From NCBI GenBank assembly GCA_002686445.1, contig NZCO01000017.1:1-40788 (forward strand): a DNA stretch of 40,788 nucleotides. Reading direction: 5' to 3'. This document shows positions 30,950-38,301 of the stretch, in pieces. The position numbers and the translations under genes were made by a program. The notes beneath the pieces are model-generated. The model did no database searches. It saw nothing but the letters and a program-made list of their open reading frames with translations, and was not told where the DNA came from. The DNA is from a bacterium. GTDB lineage: Bacteria; Patescibacteriota; Andersenbacteria; UBA10190. Each line of letters starts with the position of its first letter. Within the stretch, counting starts at the first letter, position 1.

Positions 30950-31888
30950 ATGATCAATTACTCTTACTCACGTACCCAATCAAGCCTCCTTGCTGTTGCG
31001 GCGCTACTTATTATCAGCGTGCTAGCTGTGGTTATTACGCAAAAACCTGACCAGGTAGTTCCGACTAATCCCGCTGCTGAAATAACCGTTGCGGCCACGA
31101 TTTTTCCTATTGCTGACATCGCCCGCTCCGTAGGCGGGGAGACGGTCGAGGTTATGCAACTACTGCCCAGCGGTGCCTCACCTCACACTTATGCCCTGAC
31201 CCCCCAACAGCTCGTTGCCCTCCAAGACGTCAAAGTGGTCTTTGCCGTAGGCCACGGACTCGATGAATGGGGCACGCGCGCTGCCGCAAGTACTGATGTA
31301 CCAGTCCAAGTAGTTGACGAGGGCATTACGCTGCGCCCGTTTGGGGCGGCCGGTGAGACACATGGCACGCTCGACCCCCACTACTGGCTAACTATTCCCA
31401 ATGGTCAGCAAATAGCCCGTACTATTGCTGCGCGCTTGCAGGGACTCGACCCAAACAATAGCGCGTTGTACGCAGCCAACTTAGATCGGTATTTGCGAAA
31501 TCTCAATCAAGTTGAGGGCGAACTGCAGGCAGCAGCAACCGCAGCGGCTACAACGAAATTCGTCGCCATTCATGACGCCTGGGGGTATATGGCGGAGCAC
31601 TATGGACTTGAGCTACTTGCTACGTATGAACCGGTCGAGGGGCGCACTCCATCATTAACAGACCTCGTCGCACTGCAAAAGATTGTTGCGGAGAATAACG
31701 TCACGACCTTCTTCACCGAGCCGCAAAAGCGTTCGTCCTCAGCCACTCGTTTCCTGGCTGACGAACTAGGCTTAACCATCGATATCCTGGATCCCCTGGG
31801 CGGCTCAGACGAGTACAGCAGTTATGAAGCACTGATAAGGAATAATATCAACGCTATAGTTAAGCCAGCCGACCTAAACACTATCTAA
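30950..31888 (+). CDS. ZnuA-like metal ABC transporter substrate-binding protein
   Basis: 312 aa. N-terminal membrane/signal segment (about 12-29) without an obvious lipobox Cys. The cluster A-I fold shows GASPHTYALTPQQ, VGHGLDEWG, DPHYWLTIPNGQQ, AIHDAWGYMAEHYG, FFTEPQKRSSS and ILDPLGG, supplying three His and Asp/Glu ligands for Zn or Mn. The His-rich loop of typical ZnuA is absent. AGGA 8 bases upstream supports the ATG. No ABC permease or ATPase genes flank it, so the rest of the transporter must be elsewhere or missing. A strong terminator follows. Confidence 0.9.
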   Translation: MINYSYSRTQSSLLAVAALLIISVLAVVITQKPDQVVPTNPAAEITVAATIFPIADIARSVGGETVEVMQLLPSGASPHTYALTPQQLVALQDVKVVFAVGHGLDEWGTRAAASTDVPVQVVDEGITLRPFGAAGETHGTLDPHYWLTIPNGQQIARTIAARLQGLDPNNSALYAANLDRYLRNLNQVEGELQAAATAAATTKFVAIHDAWGYMAEHYGLELLATYEPVEGRTPSLTDLVALQKIVAENNVTTFFTEPQKRSSSATRFLADELGLTIDILDPLGGSDEYSSYEALIRNNINAIVKPADLNTI

Positions 31889-31903
31889 GTAGTTAATTTC
31901 TAC

Positions 31904-31938
31904 AAAAAACCACCGGCGCGTACTGCCCGGTGGTTTTT
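31904..31938. terminator. Bidirectional terminator between convergent genes
   Basis: AAAAACCACCGG (31905-31916) pairs perfectly with CCGGTGGTTTTT (31927-31938). A and T runs on both sides suit both the ZnuA-like gene (+) and the 32353 gene (-). Confidence 0.9.
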
Positions 31939-31954
31939 CAGTCTTATTGACTGC

Positions 31955-32353
31955 CTACATTGGCGCTGGTGGCGTTGGTGCCATCGGCGCAGGTGCGTTC
32001 GAAGCTCCCTTGCCCATTACAGCCCAGAAAGCCCAAATTGCAATAACTATGTCGAGAATGTCTCCAACTGAGGTAAAGAATCCAGCCACACCCACGACGA
32101 GTGCGATAAGACCCAATAGCTTAGCTAACATCTTCATCTGACCCTCTTGCTTCAACATCATAGCTGCTCCAAGAGCAACAATACCCAGAACAACATGAAT
32201 CCAGTTCTCCATCGTAGTGAAGCTCCAAGCTGATCCGAAGATGCTGCCGTCAGCGGTCGGACCAATCAAGAAGAATCCCAAGATTCCAACTATTAGCAGA
32301 ACCGCTCCACCAACTTGCAGAAATCCTTTTGCAGAACGAAATGGTGCCATCAT
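31955..32353 (-). CDS. Four-helix membrane protein, 132 aa
   Basis: Starts MMAPFRSAKGFLQVGG. Four hydrophobic segments, with NWIHVVLGIVALGAAMML in the second, resemble DUF4383-type membrane proteins, though I am not sure of the family. The C-terminal tail is Ala/Pro-rich (NAPAPMAPTPPAPM). GGGAGGT about 8 bases upstream supports the ATG at 32353; an in-frame GTG immediately before is possible. The SD lies within the last codons of the upstream 56-aa gene, so the two are coupled. Confidence 0.75.
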   Translation of the reverse strand: MMAPFRSAKGFLQVGGAVLLIVGILGFFLIGPTADGSIFGSAWSFTTMENWIHVVLGIVALGAAMMLKQEGQMKMLAKLLGLIALVVGVAGFFTSVGDILDIVIAIWAFWAVMGKGASNAPAPMAPTPPAPM

Positions 32354-32359
32354 CACAAC

Positions 32360-32530
32360 TCACCTCCCTTCAATCTTTGGTTTTCTTTGTCGGTAAACCA
32401 TCCGTACCAGCATTACGACCGCAACCACAATCAATACCCAGGTGATCATCTCTACGACTAGATGTGCCGCTGGCGATAAATCACTACCAGGTCCCTCGGG
32501 GCCAAAATGTGCCCAGGCAATTGCTAACAC
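32360..32530 (-). CDS. 56-aa membrane protein with GTG start
   Basis: Reads (GTG)LAIAWAHFGPEGPGS, then SPAAHLVVEMITW leads into a membrane helix (about 28-43) and a basic tail RMVYRQRKPKIEGR. The frame has no ATG before the helix. The GTG at 32530 is chosen because TATTAT ends exactly six bases upstream. The final codons GGG AGG TGA supply the Shine-Dalgarno of the next gene, seven bases away, so cotranslation is likely. Unknown family. Confidence 0.6.
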   Translation of the reverse strand: MLAIAWAHFGPEGPGSDLSPAAHLVVEMITWVLIVVAVVMLVRMVYRQRKPKIEGR

Positions 32531-32536
32531 TCTTAC

Positions 32537-32542
32537 ATAATA
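32537..32542 (-). promoter_or_regulatory. -10 box of the 32530 GTG-start gene
   Basis: TATTAT on the minus strand ends six bases before GTG 32530. Confidence 0.5.
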
Positions 32543-32614
32543 CCTCGGATAAACTTTATAAAGCCAATAAGCGGCACTTCAGCCCATTTTGGCGGTATAT
32601 TTTCTAGGGTAGAT

Positions 32615-32642
32615 AAAAAATCCCACTGGCCTGGTGGTGGGA
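32615..32642 (-). terminator. Terminator of the 32954 gene
   Basis: TCCCAC (32621-32626) pairs with GTGGGA (32637-32642), followed on the minus strand by TTTTTT. Confidence 0.7.
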
Positions 32643-32669
32643 CAGTGGGGTCTTAGGGCGACTTGCGAT

Positions 32670-32954
32670 TTATGTTGTATCGCCTTCATCATCATCGCGA
32701 CGCATGCGCCGATCAAGCAGATTAATAGCTGCTAATATTTGGTTGCCCTTCACAAACCAGCGAACTACTTTCATGCGCTCATCGTTGTCGGCGTTCTTTA
32801 GTAAGTACTCGGTCACGGCGATGGATACGCCATACGCTATGAAGTTTTTGAGCATCGCCAGCACGACGATAAGCCCGACAAACCCGATGATGTAATTCAC
32901 GGGCGACAGGAAAATCCCAAGATCAGGAGCATAGGCTGCGTTAGAGGGATCCAT
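32670..32954 (-). CDS. Hypothetical membrane-associated protein, 94 aa
   Basis: ATG 32954 has AAGGA about 6 bases upstream. MDPSNAAYAPDLGIFLSPVN leads to a membrane helix (about 20-40, IIGFVGLIVVLAMLKNFIAY), then a charged helix VVRWFVKGNQILAAINLLDRR and an Asp/Arg-rich end. No family recognised. The longer frame from 32969 is not supported, since the SD lies between. Confidence 0.7.
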   Translation of the reverse strand: MDPSNAAYAPDLGIFLSPVNYIIGFVGLIVVLAMLKNFIAYGVSIAVTEYLLKNADNDERMKVVRWFVKGNQILAAINLLDRRMRRDDDEGDTT

Positions 32955-33124
32955 GGTGTTCCTTTCCACGAGTGATAACTTAAGAGAAAAGTGCTCACCG
33001 AGAGCTCAATTCAACATAAGTCAGGTGCAACTTAGTAACGAACAAATCATATAAGTTTCCCGAAAATACTGACTATGTCAAGGGTCGAAAAAATCCACTG
33101 TCAGTGATCTATTAGTTAATTCGA

Positions 33125-33151
33125 ATAAAAAGAGCTCGTGGGAACGAGCTC
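33125..33151 (-). terminator. Terminator of the frameshifted mini-gene
   Basis: Perfect 8-bp stem GAGCTCGT/ACGAGCTC (33132-33139, 33144-33151) followed on the minus strand by TTTTTA. Confidence 0.85.
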
Positions 33152-33178
33152 GTAATGAAGTACGGGAGCGTAGGCGCG

Positions 33179-33309
33179 CTAGAAAATTGCTTGGCACACG
33201 AGCGTCAGGACCACCCCGACAACGATACCAACACCAACCGTGCCGACGAATGCTAAAAAAGTCTAGTTGCACCTGCGGCACCCAACTGACCATCAAAGGG
33301 ATCTGACAT
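33179..33309 (-). CDS. Small membrane protein interrupted by a frameshift at a T6 run
   Basis: ATG 33309 has AGGAG about 9 bases upstream. Frame 0 gives MSDPFDGQLGAAGATRLF and hits TAG right after six T (33255-33260 on the complementary strand). In the -1 frame the same run continues as LAFVGTVGVGIVVGVV and on to LTLVCQAIF-stop, a clean membrane helix that ends just before a strong terminator. Adding one T, or -1 slippage on CUU UUU UAG, joins them into a 43-aa one-helix protein. Explanations are an assembly error, a pseudogene, transcriptional slippage or recoding. Confidence 0.65.
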
Positions 33310-33384
33310 GACAATTACTCCTGCCTGCCTAAGAAATGAACAATCCAAGTTTCATCTCATTTAAAGCCCTTCTTCTCAATTTGT

Positions 33385-33421
33385 CAATAAACGGCTCAAC
33401 CGCTGGTTGAGCCGTTTATTG
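33385..33421. terminator. Perfect 17-bp hairpin
   Basis: Arms 33385-33401 and 33405-33421 are exactly complementary around a 3-base loop (core ACGGCTCAACC/GGTTGAGCCGT). It most likely ends the DUF1905 gene transcript on the minus strand (tail TTTATTGAC), though it lies 135 bases after the stop. Nothing else supportable lies in 33422-33555. Confidence 0.6.
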
Positions 33422-33555
33422 TGGTGCAAACCATGTGTTGAGACCGCGCTATTCCATCGACATGCTCCCACCCGTTGCTCGCACGATCTCACAATTTGTC
33501 TTGGCCGGCGTCTGGTAAATGTTCCAAAATCGGTTACAACCTCAAAACCTAGAAA

Positions 33556-33849
33556 CTATGTCCGAATAGTGAGGGCATACCTCAACTGCTTACCAGCCAA
33601 GATCCCCTCCTCCACTCGCACCTCCTTTTTAAGCGGCAGCAAGTATGTACCTGATCGAGAGTCAGGAAATATCGATGTATTCCAAATCGTCTTGCCGACT
33701 TTCACGGTCACGGGAATTGACCCAAACCCTCGACGACTATCACCAAAATTCTCCTTGATATCTCGTGCCGCTTGCTTCGAGACATTCACAAAACGCCAGG
33801 CAGCCTCGCCGGGATAAATCCATACCTTACCTCGTAAGTTGTATCTCAT
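33556..33849 (-). CDS. DUF1905 domain protein
   Basis: 97 aa. RGKVWIYPGEAAWRFVNVSK, GFGSIPVTVKVGKTIWNTSIFP and SGTYLLPLKKEVRVEEGI match the small DUF1905 beta-barrel family of unknown function. TACTGT ends six bases before the ATG at 33849 (33856-33861). Full length for the domain; no partner domain (some relatives carry a YdeI-like extension). Confidence 0.9.
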   Translation of the reverse strand: MRYNLRGKVWIYPGEAAWRFVNVSKQAARDIKENFGDSRRGFGSIPVTVKVGKTIWNTSIFPDSRSGTYLLPLKKEVRVEEGILAGKQLRYALTIRT

Positions 33850-33855
33850 CGAATG

Positions 33856-33861
33856 ACAGTA
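33856..33861 (-). promoter_or_regulatory. -10 box of the DUF1905 gene
   Basis: TACTGT on the minus strand ends six bases before ATG 33849. Confidence 0.4.
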
Positions 33862-33903
33862 GTTGGTTTTACTAAACTATCCAACTAGGCCACAGCGCGT
33901 GCG

Positions 33904-34053
33904 CTATTTGTTCATGAGAGCCTTGGCGCCCCAGACTAGGACGAGCAACGCCCAAAGATAGTGGAGAGACTCGTTCCAACCGAGCATCACAGTGGCAGCA
34001 ATCAAGACTCCCACGATAATCGCACCCCATCCCATCATTTGGTTTGACATCAT
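33904..34053 (-). CDS. 49-aa two-helix membrane protein
   Basis: Starts MMSNQMMGWGAIIVGVLIAA with a second helix HYLWALLVLVWGAKALMNK. Two ATGs in a row (34053, 34050); neither has an SD or well-placed -10. Hydrophobic pattern and codon continuity support a real protein. The upstream 34054-34155 stretch probably holds its promoter; nothing else is seen there. Confidence 0.6.
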   Translation of the reverse strand: MMSNQMMGWGAIIVGVLIAATVMLGWNESLHYLWALLVLVWGAKALMNK

Positions 34054-34155
34054 ACGTGTGACTTAAGGATTAGGTTCTTTATCTTTAAAGGATAGCATGG
34101 GTAGGACCACCGCGCGTACCTGCACTTTGTCAGTCCCCTGCATCACTTTGCCTCG

Positions 34156-34821
34156 TTAATGGCTGATACCAAGTAGTTTATGGAATTGCATTGCCCCAAA
34201 CATGCGCAGGCGCTCTGGTTTGTCTGTGAGCCTGCCGGTCCAATAGGTTGATTCGCTTGCTGTTGGTGCCCGGCCATACACTGCCGTAAACAAAGAGGTG
34301 ACCTGACTTGAAGTGGTCGAGGTGGTTGTAGTTACCGTGGTCGTGGTTGGTTGTGTAGCTACTGCCGTCACCGAAAAATTCTGGCTGTTATTTTCCATGC
34401 CATCCCCTGTCACCTCAACCCAGATATTCTTTTTGGTCGTAAGTGGTGTACCTTTCTCAACGGTCAGCGTCAGCGAAGGAGAGAAAGTCTTACCTCCTGC
34501 GATCGGTACGTTTTCCCAAGAAACTATGTCATCAATAATGCTGGCATTAGCCGGTGAAACCTTCGAATGACTTAAGCCGTCCGGAATGTGAAAAATAACT
34601 TTTACACCGGAGTACTCAGTGGTACCGGTGTTAGTCACTACCCAATTTATAGTAAATGGCTTGCCTGGTACCCCAGTGGTAACAGCAGCTCCCCTATAAG
34701 TCACGGCATACGGTGGCGCGGCAGCAACAGGCCGGCTCTGCAAGATACCAATGGCGGCGATCAGCGCGACACAAAGACTACCAACGGTAAAACTCCACGC
34801 GCGAGCACTGAAGGAATGCAT
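34156..34821 (-). CDS. Secreted protein: DUF11-like domain, Thr linker, DUF4214-like tail
   Basis: 221 aa. A signal or anchor helix (about 10-33) precedes an Ig-like domain (NWVVTNTGTTEYSGVKVIF, HIPDGLSHSKVSP, LTLTVEKGTPLTT) of the DUF11/CARDB kind used in surface adhesins. A Thr/Ser-rich linker follows, then VTSLFTAVYGRAPTASESTYW, resembling one DUF4214 unit. TATACT ends six bases before the ATG, giving a leaderless start. Likely on the cell surface, perhaps in adhesion; only one copy of each module. Confidence 0.8.
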   Translation of the reverse strand: MHSFSARAWSFTVGSLCVALIAAIGILQSRPVAAAPPYAVTYRGAAVTTGVPGKPFTINWVVTNTGTTEYSGVKVIFHIPDGLSHSKVSPANASIIDDIVSWENVPIAGGKTFSPSLTLTVEKGTPLTTKKNIWVEVTGDGMENNSQNFSVTAVATQPTTTTVTTTTSTTSSQVTSLFTAVYGRAPTASESTYWTGRLTDKPERLRMFGAMQFHKLLGISH

Positions 34822-34827
34822 GCCAAA

Positions 34828-34833
34828 AGTATA
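34828..34833 (-). promoter_or_regulatory. -10 box of the 34821 gene
   Basis: TATACT on the minus strand ends six bases before ATG 34821. Confidence 0.5.
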
Positions 34834-34858
34834 CTACATTCGCGTCGGTTACGAAAAA

Positions 34859-35467
34859 TCACCCCAAGACGGTCAGTAAGTCCTCGAATTTGTTGAATGA
34901 GTAGTCAGCGTGTTCGGAAGTGTCCCACATCAGGCACGTGGTCAGACCCACTTCTTTCGCCGGCAGCATCTCTTTAGCCACACCATCACCTACAAACAAA
35001 ATATCTTTGGCCGGCAAGTTCGAGAGCTCAACTAGTTTCTGAAAGCCATCCAACGCAGGCTTGGGATTGGCAATATCCTCTGAACTAATGAAGTGGGTGA
35101 ACAGTGCTGGGTCGATTCCCACCCCCGGCAACAGAATGTCCATGCGCATATTAGAAAAAATGGAGAGCAGCACAGATTCGCGTAGCTTCGCCAGGACCCT
35201 CGGAATAGATTCGTCCGCCAGACTGTATAGCGAGGCCGGATCGTTATCATTTACGACCTTCGACCAGTATCCACGTGGCAACCCGAGCGATCTAAATACA
35301 GCAGACTTGCTGTTAACTCTATCGCGGAGCTTGTCAAACTCTGCCATAAGCGCTGGTGATTCTTCCTTACTGACGGCGGCCGCATACGTTTTTAGTTGCA
35401 GAGCACGATGGTGCTCGTTAGGCATAGCCAACGTATCGCTAAAGTCGAACCAGATGTGTTGAATCAT
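34859..35467 (-). CDS. HAD-superfamily hydrolase
   Basis: 202 aa. Motif I is IWFDFSDTLA (nucleophile Asp8; the usual second Asp is Ser10), motif II LSIFSNMR, motif III Lys in NPKPALDGF, motif IV FVGDGVAKEMLPAKEVGL. The helical cap is typical of subfamily I. Loss of the second motif I Asp raises doubt about phosphatase activity. The ATG at 35467 is preferred, as TACTGT ends six bases upstream; the frame extends to 35485. Substrate unknown. Confidence 0.88.
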   Translation of the reverse strand: MIQHIWFDFSDTLAMPNEHHRALQLKTYAAAVSKEESPALMAEFDKLRDRVNSKSAVFRSLGLPRGYWSKVVNDNDPASLYSLADESIPRVLAKLRESVLLSIFSNMRMDILLPGVGIDPALFTHFISSEDIANPKPALDGFQKLVELSNLPAKDILFVGDGVAKEMLPAKEVGLTTCLMWDTSEHADYSFNKFEDLLTVLG

Positions 35468-35473
35468 GTTCTC

Positions 35474-35479
35474 ACAGTA
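35474..35479 (-). promoter_or_regulatory. -10 box of the HAD hydrolase gene
   Basis: TACTGT on the minus strand ends six bases before ATG 35467. Confidence 0.4.
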
Positions 35480-35583
35480 CCCCATTCCGCCCGGCCGGCT
35501 ATACTATGTCGTCAGCATGGGGCAAGATGTTAGGCTGATAACGTATAGATCACCAACACCTAAAAGCACCTGACTTCGTATCC

Positions 35584-37980
35584 ATGCCAGCAAACCTACT
35601 AAAACTGATAGCACCTGCGGTAATTGTCGCTGGAGCAGCTTTATTCTTGGTGTCGCTGCCACAAGAACGCAGTGAGGAGCCAGCTGTGCCGGTTGATCCT
35701 AGCCCACCACACGTCAATATCGTCTCTGGCCAAACTATCGCACAAACATTCCAAGGAACGGGCCAACCCATAGCCGGGTTCTCCGTTTTTTCTCCTGCCG
35801 AAAAGGTAAGCAATTACACATTACGCGCCAGTATTGTTGATCAAGAAACAGGCAAGCGCTTGTCGACCACACAAATCTCACGTAGTCAGTACCACAACGG
35901 CTCTCTCGTGCTGTTCTTTGACCTCAAACCGGTTGCCACCGTGGTCAAACAACCGCTGCGGCTCACCCTTACCAATATCGGAGTGACGTCAGTTGAGCTG
36001 ATGGCTAATGCCGACAATAGTTTTACAAATGGCCAGCTCGAAGATCACGCCCTAGCTGCCCCCAGCACCGATCTATCCTTCGCCCTCATTCATCCCGCCC
36101 CGACCTCGGCTGCCACAAAACAAGGCGTCATGGCCGGCCTCGTCATACTACTGGGTAGTGTCGTGATAGCCCTGCTACCGCGCCGACGATTCCTAGCTGC
36201 CGCGCTGCTCTTGGCTATATCCATACCGCTGGCCACTAGTGGGTTCTGGTTTTCTACCGGTGCGCTCGGCATGTCCGACTGGGATCTCTTCGCGCCTATG
36301 CATGAAGGGTATCGCCAGACCGTGCTGACGTATCACGAATTCCCTTGGTGGAATCCGTATACGTTCGGCGGCGTAGCTGGTCTGGCGGATCCAGAGTTTG
36401 CTGTCCTGTCATTTAATTTCGCTTACGAGCTCGTCTTCGGGGTAGTCACCGGTTTTCGCCTGTCAATATATACGACCCTGGTTATCACTGCTTTGGGTAT
36501 GCTGGTCCTCGGTCGACGCCTCGGCCTATCGGTCCACGCCGCCCTGCTGGCAGCGCTGATTGTACCGTTAAGCAGCGCCACGTTGCTGCGGTTTGTTGAA
36601 GGACATATTCAATATTTTGCCCTGAGCTGGATACCGTGGATCTTCTGGAGCTGGTATTGCGCCTACCAGCATGCCAAAGCGCAGGGGCCACCTCATCGGC
36701 AGAAGGCTCTAACGATGCCAGTCTCAATGGCGAAACAAGTGCATAGCAGATTAGTCACTGCCAATGGCTGGGCCTTACTGTGCGGTGTGTTTCTCTCCTT
36801 AGCGTTCTATCAGGGCGGTATATATCCTCTGTTTTACACCTTACCGGCCCTGATAGCATTCATGTGGGTGGCTAACAATACGTATGCCGCCTGGCGCGTC
36901 ACGCTGACGGCGGGATTGTGGTCGTTCGCGCTCTCGGCCTTTAAACTGCTACCAGTCATTAACTGGCTGCAGGAATATCCCGACGACTTCTACCACGTCT
37001 CAAGTTTTGCACTGCCGTACTGGAATAACCTCTACCTCGGTCGCAACCTGCATGGCGCGCAAATATTGCCGAATCAAAGTGGTGGGTGGCATGAGTATGG
37101 TGCGTACATCGGTATCGTCGTCTTTGCCTTGGCGGTCTTAAGTCTGTCGCGCGCTAAGTCCAATCGCCTCATCCGCTTGTTGCTGCTGGGCTTCATTGTC
37201 GCCGCGCTCATAGCGTCAGCCGGGCCAGCCTTAGTGCCACTCTTTGACGTCCTCACGTTTCTACCCCGATCGAACATCATCCGTCTAGGCATATTCAGCG
37301 TGTTCACGATCGCGCTGTTGGCGGGCTTCGGTCTGCACCTGCTGCAACAGCACAGTAGCAAAATTGGCCGCTATCTAGCCCCTGCTCTCGTTGGCTTGGC
37401 CGCGCTTGAGCTTACTACTCTCGCCTATCCACTGTCGGAACAAGCCTTCACCGTCCCACCTGTTACTCCGCAAATCGTGCACGCGCCGGCGCCTATCGCA
37501 TTTAGTAGCGATACCAACACAATTCGTGTTAACGGAACTGACGAGACACGAACTTATGAATCGGTCGTCGCAGGCTACGGCACGCTGCCCTATCGACCAA
37601 ACACTGCCCCACCGCAGACAGCCATTCCGTTGAGCCTGGACGGCGGCGACTACATCACCAGTAGTGAGGCTGGAGCAACTACTAAACTTATCTCCTGGTC
37701 ACCAAACCAGACTGTGTTAGAAGTGAATACACCGAGTAGTACTATTGTCAGTCTCAACGGCAATTACGCACGCGACTGGCGCGTGAATGGTCAGCGGGCG
37801 CAAAAATTTAAGGGACGCGTCAGCGCTTCAGTCGAGGCTGGCACCCACATCCTGACCTTTAAGTATCGACCCAGTAATTATCTGCTTGGTCTGATCATCT
37901 CAGTTACCGCTCTCGTGTTGGCCATCTGGCAGACGACCATACTCGTATGGGCTCGCAGAAGCAACACCGCTGGTGTGTGA
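35584..37980 (+). CDS. YfhO-like polytopic membrane protein (GT-C fold glycosyltransferase relative)
   Basis: 798 aa. An N-terminal helix, an extracytoplasmic beta domain (about 30-175), then roughly a dozen membrane helices and a C-terminal beta domain ending in a last helix. The loop SDWDLFAPMHEGY with EFPWWNPYTFGG resembles the catalytic first-loop region of GT-C enzymes. The C-terminal GNYARDWRVNGQ is YfhO-like. Such proteins transfer or present sugars from lipid carriers at the outer face. No SD or leaderless -10 is seen at the ATG; alternative starts are not obvious. It could glycosylate surface proteins or teichoic-acid-like polymers. Confidence 0.8.
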   Translation: MPANLLKLIAPAVIVAGAALFLVSLPQERSEEPAVPVDPSPPHVNIVSGQTIAQTFQGTGQPIAGFSVFSPAEKVSNYTLRASIVDQETGKRLSTTQISRSQYHNGSLVLFFDLKPVATVVKQPLRLTLTNIGVTSVELMANADNSFTNGQLEDHALAAPSTDLSFALIHPAPTSAATKQGVMAGLVILLGSVVIALLPRRRFLAAALLLAISIPLATSGFWFSTGALGMSDWDLFAPMHEGYRQTVLTYHEFPWWNPYTFGGVAGLADPEFAVLSFNFAYELVFGVVTGFRLSIYTTLVITALGMLVLGRRLGLSVHAALLAALIVPLSSATLLRFVEGHIQYFALSWIPWIFWSWYCAYQHAKAQGPPHRQKALTMPVSMAKQVHSRLVTANGWALLCGVFLSLAFYQGGIYPLFYTLPALIAFMWVANNTYAAWRVTLTAGLWSFALSAFKLLPVINWLQEYPDDFYHVSSFALPYWNNLYLGRNLHGAQILPNQSGGWHEYGAYIGIVVFALAVLSLSRAKSNRLIRLLLLGFIVAALIASAGPALVPLFDVLTFLPRSNIIRLGIFSVFTIALLAGFGLHLLQQHSSKIGRYLAPALVGLAALELTTLAYPLSEQAFTVPPVTPQIVHAPAPIAFSSDTNTIRVNGTDETRTYESVVAGYGTLPYRPNTAPPQTAIPLSLDGGDYITSSEAGATTKLISWSPNQTVLEVNTPSSTIVSLNGNYARDWRVNGQRAQKFKGRVSASVEAGTHILTFKYRPSNYLLGLIISVTALVLAIWQTTILVWARRSNTAGV

Positions 37981-38013
37981 AATCGGACACTTCTTAAATG
38001 CTCCTATTTCCTC

Positions 38014-38238
38014 TTAAGGTTGTGGGAAATACCCGTTGGCACCATCGTTGATGATGTACGCCACGCGGCCGACTTGGCCATCGTCAAGGCGAACTTTGAT
38101 ACCGCGACTATGATAGGGAGAGCTCGTTAAAATGTCCTGCACATACCCCCGCGTCAGCTCACCGGATCCCTGATCTTTCTTTAAAATTATATCGACCTCA
38201 AGGCCCGAATAAATGTCGCCTCTGTTCTGTCCATCCAT
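38014..38238 (-). CDS. ywbE: YwbE family protein (DUF2196)
   Basis: 74 aa. MDGQNRGDIYSGLEVDIILK, GELTRGYVQDILTSSPYHSR and GIKVRLDDGQVGRV match the YwbE family of small proteins of unknown function. The ATG at 38238 is chosen because TAGATT ends six bases upstream (38245-38250); an ATG two codons earlier is in frame. It diverges from the 38302 gene with 63 bases between them. Confidence 0.9.
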   Translation of the reverse strand: MDGQNRGDIYSGLEVDIILKKDQGSGELTRGYVQDILTSSPYHSRGIKVRLDDGQVGRVAYIINDGANGYFPQP

Positions 38239-38244
38239 TGCCAT

Positions 38245-38250
38245 AATCTA
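38245..38250 (-). promoter_or_regulatory. -10 box of ywbE
   Basis: TAGATT on the minus strand ends six bases before ATG 38238. Confidence 0.4.
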
Positions 38251-38286
38251 ACGTGTATTCAAGGAAGATAAAAGATGCTCATACAA

Positions 38287-38295
38287 TGCTAGAAT
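38287..38295 (+). promoter_or_regulatory. Extended -10 promoter of the 38302 gene
   Basis: TGC-TAGAAT ends six bases before ATG 38302. Confidence 0.6.
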
Positions 38296-38301
38296 AGACG
38301 T

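Noticed and set aside
35517..35573. 18-codon ORF upstream of the YfhO-like gene, near a TATACT
   Set aside because: Spacing to the -10 is 11 bases, there is no SD and the peptide is not protein-like; could be a leader but not supportable.
36485..37361. Minus-strand ORFs inside the YfhO-like gene
   Set aside because: Antisense shadows of a membrane protein; composition Arg/Ser-rich and no family resemblance.
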